Source: Clostridiales bacterium (GTDB lineage Bacteria > Bacillota > Clostridia > Lachnospirales > Lachnospiraceae). From it: DNA of 64,000 nucleotides. The notes under the pieces were generated by a model. The model did no database searches, was not told the origin of the DNA, and saw only the letters and a list, made by a program, of their open reading frames with translations. The stretch is from the NCBI GenBank assembly GCA_018365455.1, contig JAGZJZ010000002.1, positions 124,001 to 188,000 of the forward strand, written 5' to 3'. Of the stretch, positions 41,802-50,048 are shown piece after piece. The stretch's first letter is position 1. Each line of letters opens with the position of its first letter. The translations under genes were made by a program, and so were the position numbers.

Positions 41802-41828
41802 TTTAAGAGATCACAGGAGTGGCAAATT

Positions 41829-43283
41829 ATGAATGCGATGCAAAGAGATTTGGCGAAGCTTGTAAGGGAGAAGGAGGAAAGTGGTTTTAAAGAATGGGAT
41901 GATGACCAGTGGCGACCGGGATTTCATCTGATGCCGGTAACCGGATGGCTGAATGACCCAAATGGACTATGCTATTATAAAGGATTCTACCATGTTTTTT
42001 TTCAATATTCTCCCTTTGACGAAAATGGTGGAGTAAAGTTCTGGGGACATTATAAAAGTAAGAATCTGACGGAGTGGGAGTATCTGGGAACTGCCCTCTA
42101 TGCAGACCAGCCTTATGACTGCCATGGTGTCTACTCAGGATCAGCATATATAGAAGAGGATACGATGTATTTGTATTATACCGGCAATGTGAAACTATTA
42201 GGTGACTTCGACTATGTAAACAAAGGAAGAGAATCCAATACGGTTTTAGCCATCAGTAAAGACGGTATAAGCTTTGAAAATAAAAACTGCATTATGACAA
42301 ATGCGGACTATCCTTCTAATTGTACCTGCCACGTAAGGGATCCCAAAGTCTGGCGGGAGGGTGACCGCTATTATATGGTACAGGGTGCCAGACGACGGGG
42401 AACGGTGCAGGGAGAAGATATTGGAGAAGTACTGCTCTTTGAATCCGAAGACAAAGTTAACTGGCAGATCTGGGATCGGATAACAAGTGAAAATCCATTT
42501 GGATATATGTGGGAGTGTCCCGATTATTTTCAACTGGATGGAGTGAATATACTGGCTGTATGCCCTCAGGGAGTAAATCCAGAGGGGATCAGATACCGGA
42601 ATATCTATCAATGCGGTTATTTTACAGCAGATAAAAAAATCATGTCACAGTGCAGGCTAAGTGATTTTACAGAGTTGGATTACGGATTTGATTTTTACGC
42701 TCCACAGACATTTCAGGATGAAAAGGGAAGACGGATCATGATTGGCTGGGCGGGGATGCCGGATGCAGATTACACAAATCCAACGGCACAAAAAGAAAGT
42801 TGGCAGCATTGTATGAGTGTACCCCGGGTGCTGGAATGGAAAAACGGACAAATATTTCAGCGACCCGTTGAGGAACTGCAGATGCTCCGTCAGGAAAAAA
42901 TATCAGAGGAGATAGCAGGCTGTTTTGTTCAGAAAGGTCTGTCCATGTATGAAATAGAGTTATTCGTATCCCAGGCATTTGAAATACGCATTGCACAAGA
43001 TCTGGTAATTAAATATAAACCCAACAGCAGGGAAATAGTTCTGAGCCTGAGCGGAAGCCTGGCATCGGGAAGGAATTCCAGAAACGTGTTTGTGGATAAG
43101 ATGGATAAGATACATTTACTTGTGGATAACTCAATTCTGGAGGTTTTTATTAATGATGGTGAAAAAGTTATGACTACCAGATTCTATCCGAAAGAAAAAG
43201 TCCATGACCTGATGATAAATGCAGACAGCGGCAAGGTTCATTTATGGAAACTGGATGCAATGGGATTCCGGATGGGAGAATAA
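41829..43283 (+). CDS. scrB: GH32 sucrose-6-phosphate hydrolase
   Basis: The 484-residue cytosolic enzyme shows the three GH32 catalytic blocks: WLNDPNG with nucleophile Asp43, the RDP block in CHVRDPKVW, and the EC block in WECPDYF with the acid/base Glu. A C-terminal beta-sandwich (about residues 340-484, including DNSILEVFINDGE) follows. It splits sucrose-6-phosphate delivered by the PTS into glucose-6-phosphate and fructose. It lies 27 bp after the PTS gene, with CAGGAG before the ATG, and ends in a bidirectional terminator. Confidence 0.93.
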   Translation: MNAMQRDLAKLVREKEESGFKEWDDDQWRPGFHLMPVTGWLNDPNGLCYYKGFYHVFFQYSPFDENGGVKFWGHYKSKNLTEWEYLGTALYADQPYDCHGVYSGSAYIEEDTMYLYYTGNVKLLGDFDYVNKGRESNTVLAISKDGISFENKNCIMTNADYPSNCTCHVRDPKVWREGDRYYMVQGARRRGTVQGEDIGEVLLFESEDKVNWQIWDRITSENPFGYMWECPDYFQLDGVNILAVCPQGVNPEGIRYRNIYQCGYFTADKKIMSQCRLSDFTELDYGFDFYAPQTFQDEKGRRIMIGWAGMPDADYTNPTAQKESWQHCMSVPRVLEWKNGQIFQRPVEELQMLRQEKISEEIAGCFVQKGLSMYEIELFVSQAFEIRIAQDLVIKYKPNSREIVLSLSGSLASGRNSRNVFVDKMDKIHLLVDNSILEVFINDGEKVMTTRFYPKEKVHDLMINADSGKVHLWKLDAMGFRMGE

Positions 43284-43369
43284 GCGTAGGGAGGGATGTC
43301 TATTATTTCATATAGAACAAAAAATTTATAGAAAGATTGATATAAATTTAGTCTGGGATACTGGATTGG

Positions 43370-43422
43370 ATGCAAAAAGGTATACGAACATTTATTTCTT
43401 CGGTTCGTATACCTTTTTGCAT
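43370..43422. terminator. Bidirectional terminator after scrB
   Basis: A perfect 20-bp inverted repeat (43370-43389 with 43403-43422) whose arms contain AAAAAGG and CCTTTTT, so the inner GGTATACGAAC/GTTCGTATACC stem is followed by a T-run on both strands. It serves scrB on the plus strand and the small membrane-protein operon on the minus strand. Confidence 0.88.
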
Positions 43423-43521
43423 AGGATTGTGTGTAGAATCATGTGGGTTTTCCCATTTCACATAGGTTTACACAGGAATCAGTTTACTAAATTAATTGTG
43501 AGTTTCCCAGGTGAATGTTTA

Positions 43522-43773
43522 TCAATTTTTTAGAAACCTATGCAGTAACAAATTTGTAAACGATTTTTTCCATGATTTAATCTGTTTGCTTGTGCGCGGA
43601 GCTATAATCAGAAAAATAGCAGCAGTGAGAATAAGTCCGATTCCCATACCTGATAAAAAGTGGGATAGTTCTTCCGGGATAAATGCAATATTCGCCATAC
43701 GCAACAGGTTAGCGGCTAGAATAAGCATAGAGCCGATATAGAGCAATTTCATTTTAGGGTTGTCATTTCTCAT
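43522..43773 (-). CDS. Small membrane protein, two helices
   Basis: The 83-residue protein has two predicted transmembrane helices (KLLYIGSMLILAANLLRM and HFLSGMGIGLILTAAIFLIIA) and a basic C-terminal tail (KQIKSWKKSFTNLLLHRF). No family was recognised. Start codons at 43782 and 43779 are in frame, but AGAAGGTGAT fits the ATG at 43773. It is the last gene of an operon with an HTH regulator and another membrane protein, so its role is probably tied to theirs. Confidence 0.65.
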   Translation of the reverse strand: MRNDNPKMKLLYIGSMLILAANLLRMANIAFIPEELSHFLSGMGIGLILTAAIFLIIAPRTSKQIKSWKKSFTNLLLHRFLKN

Positions 43774-43814
43774 TTTCATCACCTTCTAAATATATATTAA
43801 TATAAGAATAATTG

Positions 43815-44294
43815 CTAATACTTGCGTTGGTAATAAAACTTTGTGATTGCCAGTAGAAGCGTGAATGCCATGGCCGTACACAACAGTGTTTTAAAAATGA
43901 TCAGGTTAAAAAAACTTGAAATCAGCATAACAAGATATATCAATACCAGTAAGATAAGTAATGCTGAGTGCATTGCTTTTTGGGCAATTGCCTGGTTCCG
44001 TTCGTCCTGTTCTTTCAGCCTTGCAGTATGGACTTTTTTTGAATCTTTTAATGTAATACGTATTTTAATGATTAATAGTATTCCACCTAAAATTAATCCG
44101 GTACCAATGCCGCAATACAGTCCTTGCGTGTATTCAGAGAGATAGGCATGGTTTCCTGATGAGAAATACAGTGAGCATAAGATTGTGATAATGCCCAGGG
44201 CGATTAATATAAAAAAGTATCCGGTACGTTTTTTCAGGAGTTTGGCAAATTCCTGATCATTTGCAGCGGTTGGTGTTAAGGTTTTTATTAACAT
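43815..44294 (-). CDS. Membrane protein, DUF2178-like
   Basis: The 159-residue protein has four predicted transmembrane helices in two pairs, separated by a charged cytoplasmic segment with LKEQDERNQAIAQKAMHSA. This layout recalls the DUF2178-like proteins that are commonly paired with small XRE regulators in Firmicutes; the assignment is tentative. AAGGAGG precedes the ATG, which overlaps the end of the regulator gene. Function is unknown; toxin-like or stress-linked membrane roles are only speculation. Confidence 0.65.
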   Translation of the reverse strand: MLIKTLTPTAANDQEFAKLLKKRTGYFFILIALGIITILCSLYFSSGNHAYLSEYTQGLYCGIGTGLILGGILLIIKIRITLKDSKKVHTARLKEQDERNQAIAQKAMHSALLILLVLIYLVMLISSFFNLIIFKTLLCTAMAFTLLLAITKFYYQRKY

Positions 44295-44500
44295 AGATTC
44301 TCCTCCTTCAGGTCAAAAATAAATATATCTTCTATTGTTAATTGAAAGTACTGGGCAATTTTGTGAGCCAGAACCAGGGATGATTTGTATTTACCATTTT
44401 CCAGGGAAATTATGGTCTGACGCGTGACATCCACCGCATCTGCCAATTCGCTTTGGGTAATTCGTCTTTCTTTTCGAAGTATTTGAATCCGATTTTGCAA
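44288..44500 (-). CDS. Small XRE-type HTH regulator
   Basis: The 70-residue protein is almost entirely one Cro/C1-type HTH domain (IQILRKERRITQSELADAVDVTRQTIISLENGKYKSSLVLAHKIAQYFQLTIEDIFI). The start is TTG after AAAGGAAG. Its promoter carries two near-identical 17-bp sites, one overlapping the -10 box, so autorepression is likely. Overlap of 7 bp with the membrane protein gene indicates coupled translation. Confidence 0.85.
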   Translation of the reverse strand: MQNRIQILRKERRITQSELADAVDVTRQTIISLENGKYKSSLVLAHKIAQYFQLTIEDIFIFDLKEENLC

Positions 44501-44534
44501 CCATTCACTTCCTTTCTGGGAGCAGCTTTTAAAT

Positions 44535-44574
44535 GTATAGTTAACTTTACAATAAAAGTATAGTACGCTTTACA
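44535..44574 (-). promoter_or_regulatory. Twin operators of the XRE regulator
   Basis: GTATAGTTAACTTTACA (44535-44551) and GTATAGTACGCTTTACA (44558-44574), written on the plus strand, are 14/17 identical and 23 bp apart, near two helical turns. Each is a loose inverted repeat. The second overlaps the promoter spacer and -10. Confidence 0.7.
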
Positions 44575-44585
44575 TACAATGTCAA
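44557..44585 (-). promoter_or_regulatory. Sigma-A promoter of the XRE operon
   Basis: On the minus strand TTGACA (44585-44580) and TATACT (44562-44557) are separated by 17 bp, directly after the stop of the SGNH hydrolase gene. Confidence 0.8.
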
Positions 44586-44597
44586 GTGTATTTTACT

Positions 44598-45218
44598 TTA
44601 AGTATTCCTGGTAAAACTGTAAAAGCAGTTCAACCATGCTTCAGCAAGAATTTCATGGCCTCTCATGGTGAGATGAATGCCGTCAGTTGTAATTTCACGA
44701 TAACCATACCGGGCTGCGGACTCATTTAACCGATCATGAAGGGGGATAAAGGAAAGGTTATTTGCAGCAGCGGTTTTTTGAACGCATGCCTGGGTATATT
44801 TGACTTCAGGAATCCAGGAGTAATATTCCTGAGGGCATGGGAAAATAAAAGGTGACATGCAGATAATGCGAGCCTTCGTATATTGTTGAACACGGAGGAC
44901 TAATTGCGTATAGTTATTAAAAAAACCCTGCTCCTTAAGAGTAATTTTTGTATTCAGGGATATTCCGACATCATTAATCCCAACCAGTATACTTACATAA
45001 TCAGGTTCCAGCAGGATACAGTCCTGTTCCAGCATTCGAAGCAGAGCTGGTACGGTGAAACCATCATGTCCTTTATTTATGATATGATAATGGAAAGCGC
45101 TTTTTTCCAGTTCGTTGGCAATTATATGTACATAACCTTCGCCCAGTCCCTTTGTATATGGTTTCCAGTTGCGATTTGCATCCGTGATGCTGTCGCCTAA
45201 AAATAGTATTTTCTGCAT
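44598..45218 (-). CDS. SGNH/GDSL-family hydrolase
   Basis: The 206-residue protein has block I FLGDSIT with nucleophile Ser10, block III GIND, and block V DGIHLTMRGH with the catalytic Asp and His. It lacks a signal peptide, so it acts in the cytosol, probably as an acetyl-esterase or lipase-like enzyme on a carbohydrate or acyl ester. GGAGG precedes the ATG. It reads toward the XRE operon on the same strand but seems to be a separate unit because that operon has its own promoter. Confidence 0.87.
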   Translation of the reverse strand: MQKILFLGDSITDANRNWKPYTKGLGEGYVHIIANELEKSAFHYHIINKGHDGFTVPALLRMLEQDCILLEPDYVSILVGINDVGISLNTKITLKEQGFFNNYTQLVLRVQQYTKARIICMSPFIFPCPQEYYSWIPEVKYTQACVQKTAAANNLSFIPLHDRLNESAARYGYREITTDGIHLTMRGHEILAEAWLNCFYSFTRNT

Positions 45219-45458
45219 ATTGCCTCCAGCATATAAAATGCTTTTTCTATTTATTATGCATCAGGTTTTTCTTTGTGGCAAGAAGTGCTGCAAAATCATA
45301 CTGAGAATTTCGGCTTGTTCCGACTAAATTCTTCGTCCAGGGAGATAAATAAAAGAAAAGGAATGATTATAATAGAATATTTCAGGAATAGTAGCTTGCA
45401 AAAAGACAGAAGGCATTATAAAATAGAGAGATGTAAATGAGAATAGGAGAATCTGCCG

Positions 45459-46763
45459 ATGAAGAAGAAATGGGCTGCCTGCGCAGTGATCCTGGTGGTG
45501 ATAGTGGTCAGTATTCCGATCAGCGCCAAATCTCTTGGAGAGAACAAGCAGGATAGTACGGACCAGATTCTAAATGGCCTTAAAGACAAGGCAAATGACA
45601 ATCTGGACTGGCTGGACCTAAACCAGTGGATGAAACAAAACTCAGAAGATAACGTACTGCAGACAGAATCTCTGACAGAATCACAGACAGAGACACAGAC
45701 AGATATACAGATTCATACAGATAAAAAGAAAGATGAAAAACAAAGCAAAAAACGGGAAGAGCAAAAGATAAAAGCGAGTGAGATACCCCCTATTGATCTG
45801 AATAGACATTTAATCAAAAATGAAGTCACAGAAGATTACTATGTGGATATCGAAGGAAAACGCGTAAAAAATATGTGGGTACTACAGGGAGAGGAAGAAG
45901 TCTTTCTGGGAGCAGATGGAAACGCTATTGAGGAGTTTTCCAAAGGCTGGTATGAGATAGATAAAAAATGGTATTACTACACGGATGAGGGCATTTTGGA
46001 GACCGGCTGGTTTACAGTGGACGGAAAAAAATACTATGTGAATAAAACTACTGAGCAGAGGCTTAGCGGCTGGTATGTGATAGACGATAAGACATATTAT
46101 TTTGATCCTGAAACGGGGGTAATGGCTATGAATCAGTGGGTTGGTGAAAAATATGTGGGTCCGGATGGGACAGTAACGAAAAAATTGCCGTCAAGTTCCC
46201 AGATAACTATGAAGAATATTCTTCAGAAACCGGAACTTCCTACAGGATGTGAATCCGTGGCATTGGCAATGGTATTAAAATATTATGATTTTCCGGTAAA
46301 GAAGACGACCATTGCAGATCAATATCTGGATTATAGTTCCGACAATTTTGTATCTTCTTTTGTCGGTAATCCAAGATCCGGCAATGGTGCAGGCTGCTAT
46401 GCACCTGCGATTAAAAAAGCGGCTAACAAATATCTGGAAGAGAAGGAGTCAGAGCTTAAAGCGGAAGATATATCCGGAACAGCTTTGGAAGACCTGTATC
46501 CTTATATTGCGTCAGGCAAGCCGGTTCTGGTATGGAATACCATGTATATGCAGCAGCCTGAATTTACCGGCGCTACTTATACCGAAGATGGAAAGACATA
46601 TCGCTGGTACAGGAAAGAGCATTGTGTGGTTCTGTGCGGCTATGATAAAGAGAAAGGGACCGTTACCGTAAATGACCCGTTAGACGGAATTATCGAACGT
46701 AATGCGGCTGATTTTGAGGCGATATATGATCTGACTGGACAGATGGCGGTTTTGATACAATAG
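45459..46763 (+). CDS. C39-like peptidase with wall-binding repeats (1)
   Basis: The 434-residue protein begins with a membrane anchor or signal sequence (residues 5-23). A Ser/Thr/Gln-rich and then Lys/Glu-rich linker (about 50-110) follows, then three or four aromatic wall-binding repeats such as GWYEIDKKWYYYTDEG and GWFTVDGKKYYVN (about 125-235). A C39-like papain-fold peptidase domain completes it, with Cys264 (LPTGCES), His388 (EHCVVL) and NDPLDG. It likely cleaves peptides at the cell surface. A weak TTGCAA/TATAAA pair lies upstream near 45397-45423. It is adjacent to and paralogous with the next gene. Confidence 0.82.
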   Translation: MKKKWAACAVILVVIVVSIPISAKSLGENKQDSTDQILNGLKDKANDNLDWLDLNQWMKQNSEDNVLQTESLTESQTETQTDIQIHTDKKKDEKQSKKREEQKIKASEIPPIDLNRHLIKNEVTEDYYVDIEGKRVKNMWVLQGEEEVFLGADGNAIEEFSKGWYEIDKKWYYYTDEGILETGWFTVDGKKYYVNKTTEQRLSGWYVIDDKTYYFDPETGVMAMNQWVGEKYVGPDGTVTKKLPSSSQITMKNILQKPELPTGCESVALAMVLKYYDFPVKKTTIADQYLDYSSDNFVSSFVGNPRSGNGAGCYAPAIKKAANKYLEEKESELKAEDISGTALEDLYPYIASGKPVLVWNTMYMQQPEFTGATYTEDGKTYRWYRKEHCVVLCGYDKEKGTVTVNDPLDGIIERNAADFEAIYDLTGQMAVLIQ

Positions 46764-46842
46764 CAGCACATTTTATAACTTGTTATTCAGAAAAAGCGGA
46801 AAAACAATTGCACAAAATACAAATGAAACAGGGGGAAAACAG

Positions 46843-47925
46843 ATGAAAAAGAGAACAGGAATGCTGACACTGCTGGTATTGTTCCTGCTATTATGCATGC
46901 CAATTACGGCGGATGCAGGATGGAAGAAGACCGCCCAGGGAACATACCGCTACTATAACACTAACGGAAAGGCATTGAAAAACCGCTGGGTCGGTAATTA
47001 CTATGTGGATAAAAAAGGAAACAGGGTTACAGATCAGTGGATTGGAGAAGGCAGTAAACGGTATTTTGTTGGAAGGGATGGAAAATGGATTCCAAACTTC
47101 AGGGGCGGATGGCAGCAGATTAAAGGAAAATGGTATTATTATAAGAAATCCGGTGTTACGAAAAAAGGATGGTTTACGGTAAAGGGCAATAGATATTATA
47201 CTAACAAAAAAACTGGGGCACGCTATACCGGATGGCATACGATTGACGGGAAAAAATACTATTTTAACTCTAAAACCGGGATCATGGCAGCGAAAAAGTG
47301 GGTCGGGGACAGTTATGTAAATGCAAAGGGTAACGTGACGAAGACCCGGGCTGCATCTTATGAAATAAAAATGGATGCAATCCTGCAGAACCCGGAACTG
47401 CCTACCGGATGTGAATCCGTTGCCCTGACAAATGTTCTGAATTATTATAAGTTTCCTTTGAAGAAGACAACGATAGCAGACAATTATCTGGAATACAGTT
47501 CCTATAATTTTGTCTCTGCGTATATTGGAAACCCAAGATCCTATGACGGGGCAGGATGCTATGCTCCAGCCATCACCAATGCAGCTAATAAATTTTTGAG
47601 AGAGAAACGTTCCGGACTATCGGCTGTTGATCTGACAGGAACTTCATTTTCCAAGCTGTATAAATACGTAGAAGCAGGCAGTCCGGTGATTGTATGGAAC
47701 ACCATGTATATGATGCAGCCGGTATACACCGATCTGACTTACTATGAAAACGGAAGGACTTACCGATGGTATGGCAGAGAACATTGTGTTGTGCTATGCG
47801 GATATGATAAAGAAAAAGGCACTGTTTTAATCAATGATCCATTAGATGGGATTGTAGTTAGAAATGCAAAGGATTTCGAAAGTCTGTATAATCAAATGGG
47901 AAAAATGGCAGTTTTGATAAGATAA
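46843..47925 (+). CDS. C39-like peptidase with wall-binding repeats (2)
   Basis: The 360-residue paralogue of the preceding gene has a cleavable-looking signal peptide (MLTLLVLFLLLCMPITADAG), aromatic repeats (GWQQIKGKWYYYKKSG, GWFTVKGNRYYTN, GWHTIDGKKYYFN), and the same C39-like domain with Cys190 and His314. It lacks the long polar linker and membrane-type start of its neighbour. The frame opens at 46780, but the ATG at 46843 follows GGGGG and starts the signal peptide. Arrangement suggests a local duplication; the pair may be co-transcribed across the 79-bp gap. Confidence 0.82.
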   Translation: MKKRTGMLTLLVLFLLLCMPITADAGWKKTAQGTYRYYNTNGKALKNRWVGNYYVDKKGNRVTDQWIGEGSKRYFVGRDGKWIPNFRGGWQQIKGKWYYYKKSGVTKKGWFTVKGNRYYTNKKTGARYTGWHTIDGKKYYFNSKTGIMAAKKWVGDSYVNAKGNVTKTRAASYEIKMDAILQNPELPTGCESVALTNVLNYYKFPLKKTTIADNYLEYSSYNFVSAYIGNPRSYDGAGCYAPAITNAANKFLREKRSGLSAVDLTGTSFSKLYKYVEAGSPVIVWNTMYMMQPVYTDLTYYENGRTYRWYGREHCVVLCGYDKEKGTVLINDPLDGIVVRNAKDFESLYNQMGKMAVLIR

Positions 47926-47926
47926 T

Positions 47927-47963
47927 AAAAAGGCATAAGCTGATATTCTGCTTATGCCTTTTT
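47927..47963. terminator. Bidirectional terminator between C39 gene and pyrC
   Basis: AAAAAGGCATAAGC pairs perfectly over 14 bp with GCTTATGCCTTTTT around a 9-nt loop; A- and T-tracts at the arms allow use on both strands. Confidence 0.9.
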
Positions 47964-47975
47964 GAAAACAGATTT

Positions 47976-49253
47976 TTATAAATCACGGTATACGATCCTG
48001 CCATCGCAAACAGTTGCCTTTACTCTTCCCTTTACATCCCAGCTATGAAAGGGGGTATTCCGCCCTTTTGAAACAAAGGTATTTTTATCAATTTTGTAAG
48101 AGCAGGATGGATCTATGATGACGATATCGGCAGTCTTTCCTTCCAGCAGGCTTCCCTTATCGATGCCTAGGATACGTGCCGGAGATGTGCTCATACGTTC
48201 TGCCATCATCATGGGGGTCAGATATCCGGGTTCAACCAGCTTGGTGATCGTCAGAGGAACAGCGGTTTCCAAGCCCACAATGCCAAACGCAGCTTTACGC
48301 CAGTCCTTATCTTTTTCGTGTGCCGCATGTGGAGCATGGTCTGTGGAGATGGCGTCTATCGTTCCATCAGCCAATCCTTTTATCAATGCATCCACGTCTT
48401 CTTTGGAACGAAGAGGAGGGGCCATTTTATAGTTAGTATCATCAGCAGGAATATCTTCGCTCGTCAGTGTAAAATGATGGGGACAAACTTCGGCTGTTAC
48501 ATGGATACCATTTTCTTTTCCCTGGCGGACAAGGTCAACAGAACCTTTCGTAGAACAGTGGCAGATATGCAGTCTGGCTCCGGTTTCACGGGCAAGCTGG
48601 ATGTCCCGCTGGATAATCCGGTCCTCCACCTCATTGAGAATTCCCGGAAGGCCGTATTTTTTCGAAGTCTCACATTCATTCATAACACCCTTACCTTTTA
48701 GTTCGGCATCTTCACAATGATCCAGAACCGGAAGATGAAACCTGGCAGCAGTTTTTAAGCCTTCCTGATAGAGCGCAGCATCCATGACGGTTTTTCCATC
48801 TTCGCTAAGGGCTGCCGCACCGCATGCAGCCATAGAAGCAATATCCGCTAATTCTTCACCCAGCATGCCCTTTGTAACCGCACCTGCCTGAAGAACATGA
48901 ATGGGAGAGAGCCTTGCTGCTTTTTCGTAAATGGCAGAGATCTTTTCCCCGCTGTCAATCACCGGAAGCGTATTTGCCATTGCCACGATGGTAGTAAACC
49001 CGCCCTTGGCAGCTGCCATAGAACCCGTTTCCAGATTCTCTTTATATTCCAGTCCAGGCTCCCGCAGATGCACATGGAGATCAATTAACCCCGGCATGAC
49101 AAAACATCCTCCGGCATCTAAGACTTCATCTGCGTCTTCCTGAATATTCTCAGCAACTTTAAGGATTTTATCATCTTCAACCAAAATATCAGATATTTCA
49201 TCTCGATTAATGGATGGATCGATCACTCGTCCGTTTTTTATTAATAAGCGCAT
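47976..49253 (-). CDS. pyrC: Dihydroorotase
   Basis: The 425-residue type I dihydroorotase has the zinc motif DLHVHLREPG near residue 58 and further signatures DHCEDAELKGKG, HICHCSTKGS and AISTDHAPHAAHEKD. It closes carbamoyl-aspartate to dihydroorotate in pyrimidine synthesis. The frame extends to 49268, but the ATG at 49253 follows AAAGGAG. It stands alone, without other pyr genes. Its 5' region folds (CCAGTT 49318-49323 with AACTGG 49368-49373), but a PyrR-binding consensus was not found. Confidence 0.93.
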   Translation of the reverse strand: MRLLIKNGRVIDPSINRDEISDILVEDDKILKVAENIQEDADEVLDAGGCFVMPGLIDLHVHLREPGLEYKENLETGSMAAAKGGFTTIVAMANTLPVIDSGEKISAIYEKAARLSPIHVLQAGAVTKGMLGEELADIASMAACGAAALSEDGKTVMDAALYQEGLKTAARFHLPVLDHCEDAELKGKGVMNECETSKKYGLPGILNEVEDRIIQRDIQLARETGARLHICHCSTKGSVDLVRQGKENGIHVTAEVCPHHFTLTSEDIPADDTNYKMAPPLRSKEDVDALIKGLADGTIDAISTDHAPHAAHEKDKDWRKAAFGIVGLETAVPLTITKLVEPGYLTPMMMAERMSTSPARILGIDKGSLLEGKTADIVIIDPSCSYKIDKNTFVSKGRNTPFHSWDVKGRVKATVCDGRIVYRDL

Positions 49254-49317
49254 AAATGCTCCTTTCAAACATGTGTTAGATTGTAGTTGGAAAATTGCTT
49301 ATAGCCACATGGGCGTG

Positions 49318-49373
49318 CCAGTTATGGGAATGACAAATTTTCAATCAGGCTCTAAAGACTGATTCTCAACTGG
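49318..49373 (-). promoter_or_regulatory. Inverted-repeat leader upstream of pyrC
   Basis: CCAGTT/AACTGG arms enclose ATCAG (49344-49348) / CTGAT (49359-49363), forming a two-part hairpin in the presumed pyrC leader on the minus strand. A TATTATTATAC-like box lies farther upstream. Role uncertain. Confidence 0.35.
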
Positions 49374-50048
49374 TTACTACATTAGTACCCTCCAACATAT
49401 AGAGAGCATGGTGTGTTTTGTTTCAGTATAATAATATCGTATCATAGATAAGAATGGGCTGTAAAGGGGGAAAATGGATTTAGCATAAAACGGGGAAGAA
49501 CGATGGAATGAATTGATTTTAATAATATACTGTTGTATATTCAAACAAGTGATATATTGTTAAAATAGTAATTGAAGTATAATAAGATAGAAGAATTTGT
49601 ATATCACTAAATATGTATAGATAAAAATAAATATAAAAAAATAATAAGAATAGTTTAGTATTGACTATTTATTAAAATTAATATAAACTTATTATATATA
49701 ATACAAATCTTTTAGAAATCTAGTGCTGGCAAGTCGCCAGGAATTCCAATTAATGTTAGAGGCTTTTCATGCCCTGAGAATGATTCATAGGATTGATAAG
49801 TAACTGTAAACTAAAAATATCGTGGCTTCAAATAAACCAGAGAGTGTTTATGAAAGTTATTTCTCGCCATCTGCACGCTAACTGTGCGGTATATTTGCCC
49901 CGAATACAGGTTACATAGACGCTAGGTGTCTTCAACCTGGACAAATCTTCACAAATACATCCTTTCATTTGTGATAGAAAAAAATAAATGTAGTGCAAAG
50001 TCCGATATTGCTGTAACTTGATTTTGATGTTATAATAAAGGAGAAAAC
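49374..50048. other. Gene-free stretch with a possible structured RNA
   Basis: No frame here looks coding. The part from about 49500 to 49715 is very AT-rich. From 49722 to 49960 GC content rises and several perfect hairpins appear: CTGGC-AAGTC-GCCAG near 49726-49740, GCAC/GTGC near 49873-49887, CAGGTT...AACCTG with nested AGAC/GTCT at 49907-49939, and CACAAAT/ATTTGTG near 49951-49973. A TTGACT lies at about 49661. This could be a small RNA gene or an element remnant; no known family was recognised. Confidence 0.35.

Noticed and set aside
49269..49440. PyrR-type attenuator before pyrC
   Set aside because: A hairpin is present, but the PyrR-binding consensus and an antiterminator/terminator pair were not found on the minus strand.
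50031..50036. TATAAT just before the Rpn nuclease gene
   Set aside because: It lies only 12 bp before the ATG, so a transcript starting after it would lack the Shine-Dalgarno; no -35 sits at the right distance.
49374..50048. Known riboswitch (TPP, SAM, c-di-GMP or cobalamin) before the Rpn gene
   Set aside because: GCCCTGAGAATG weakly recalls the TPP motif, but the other conserved blocks of these classes are missing.
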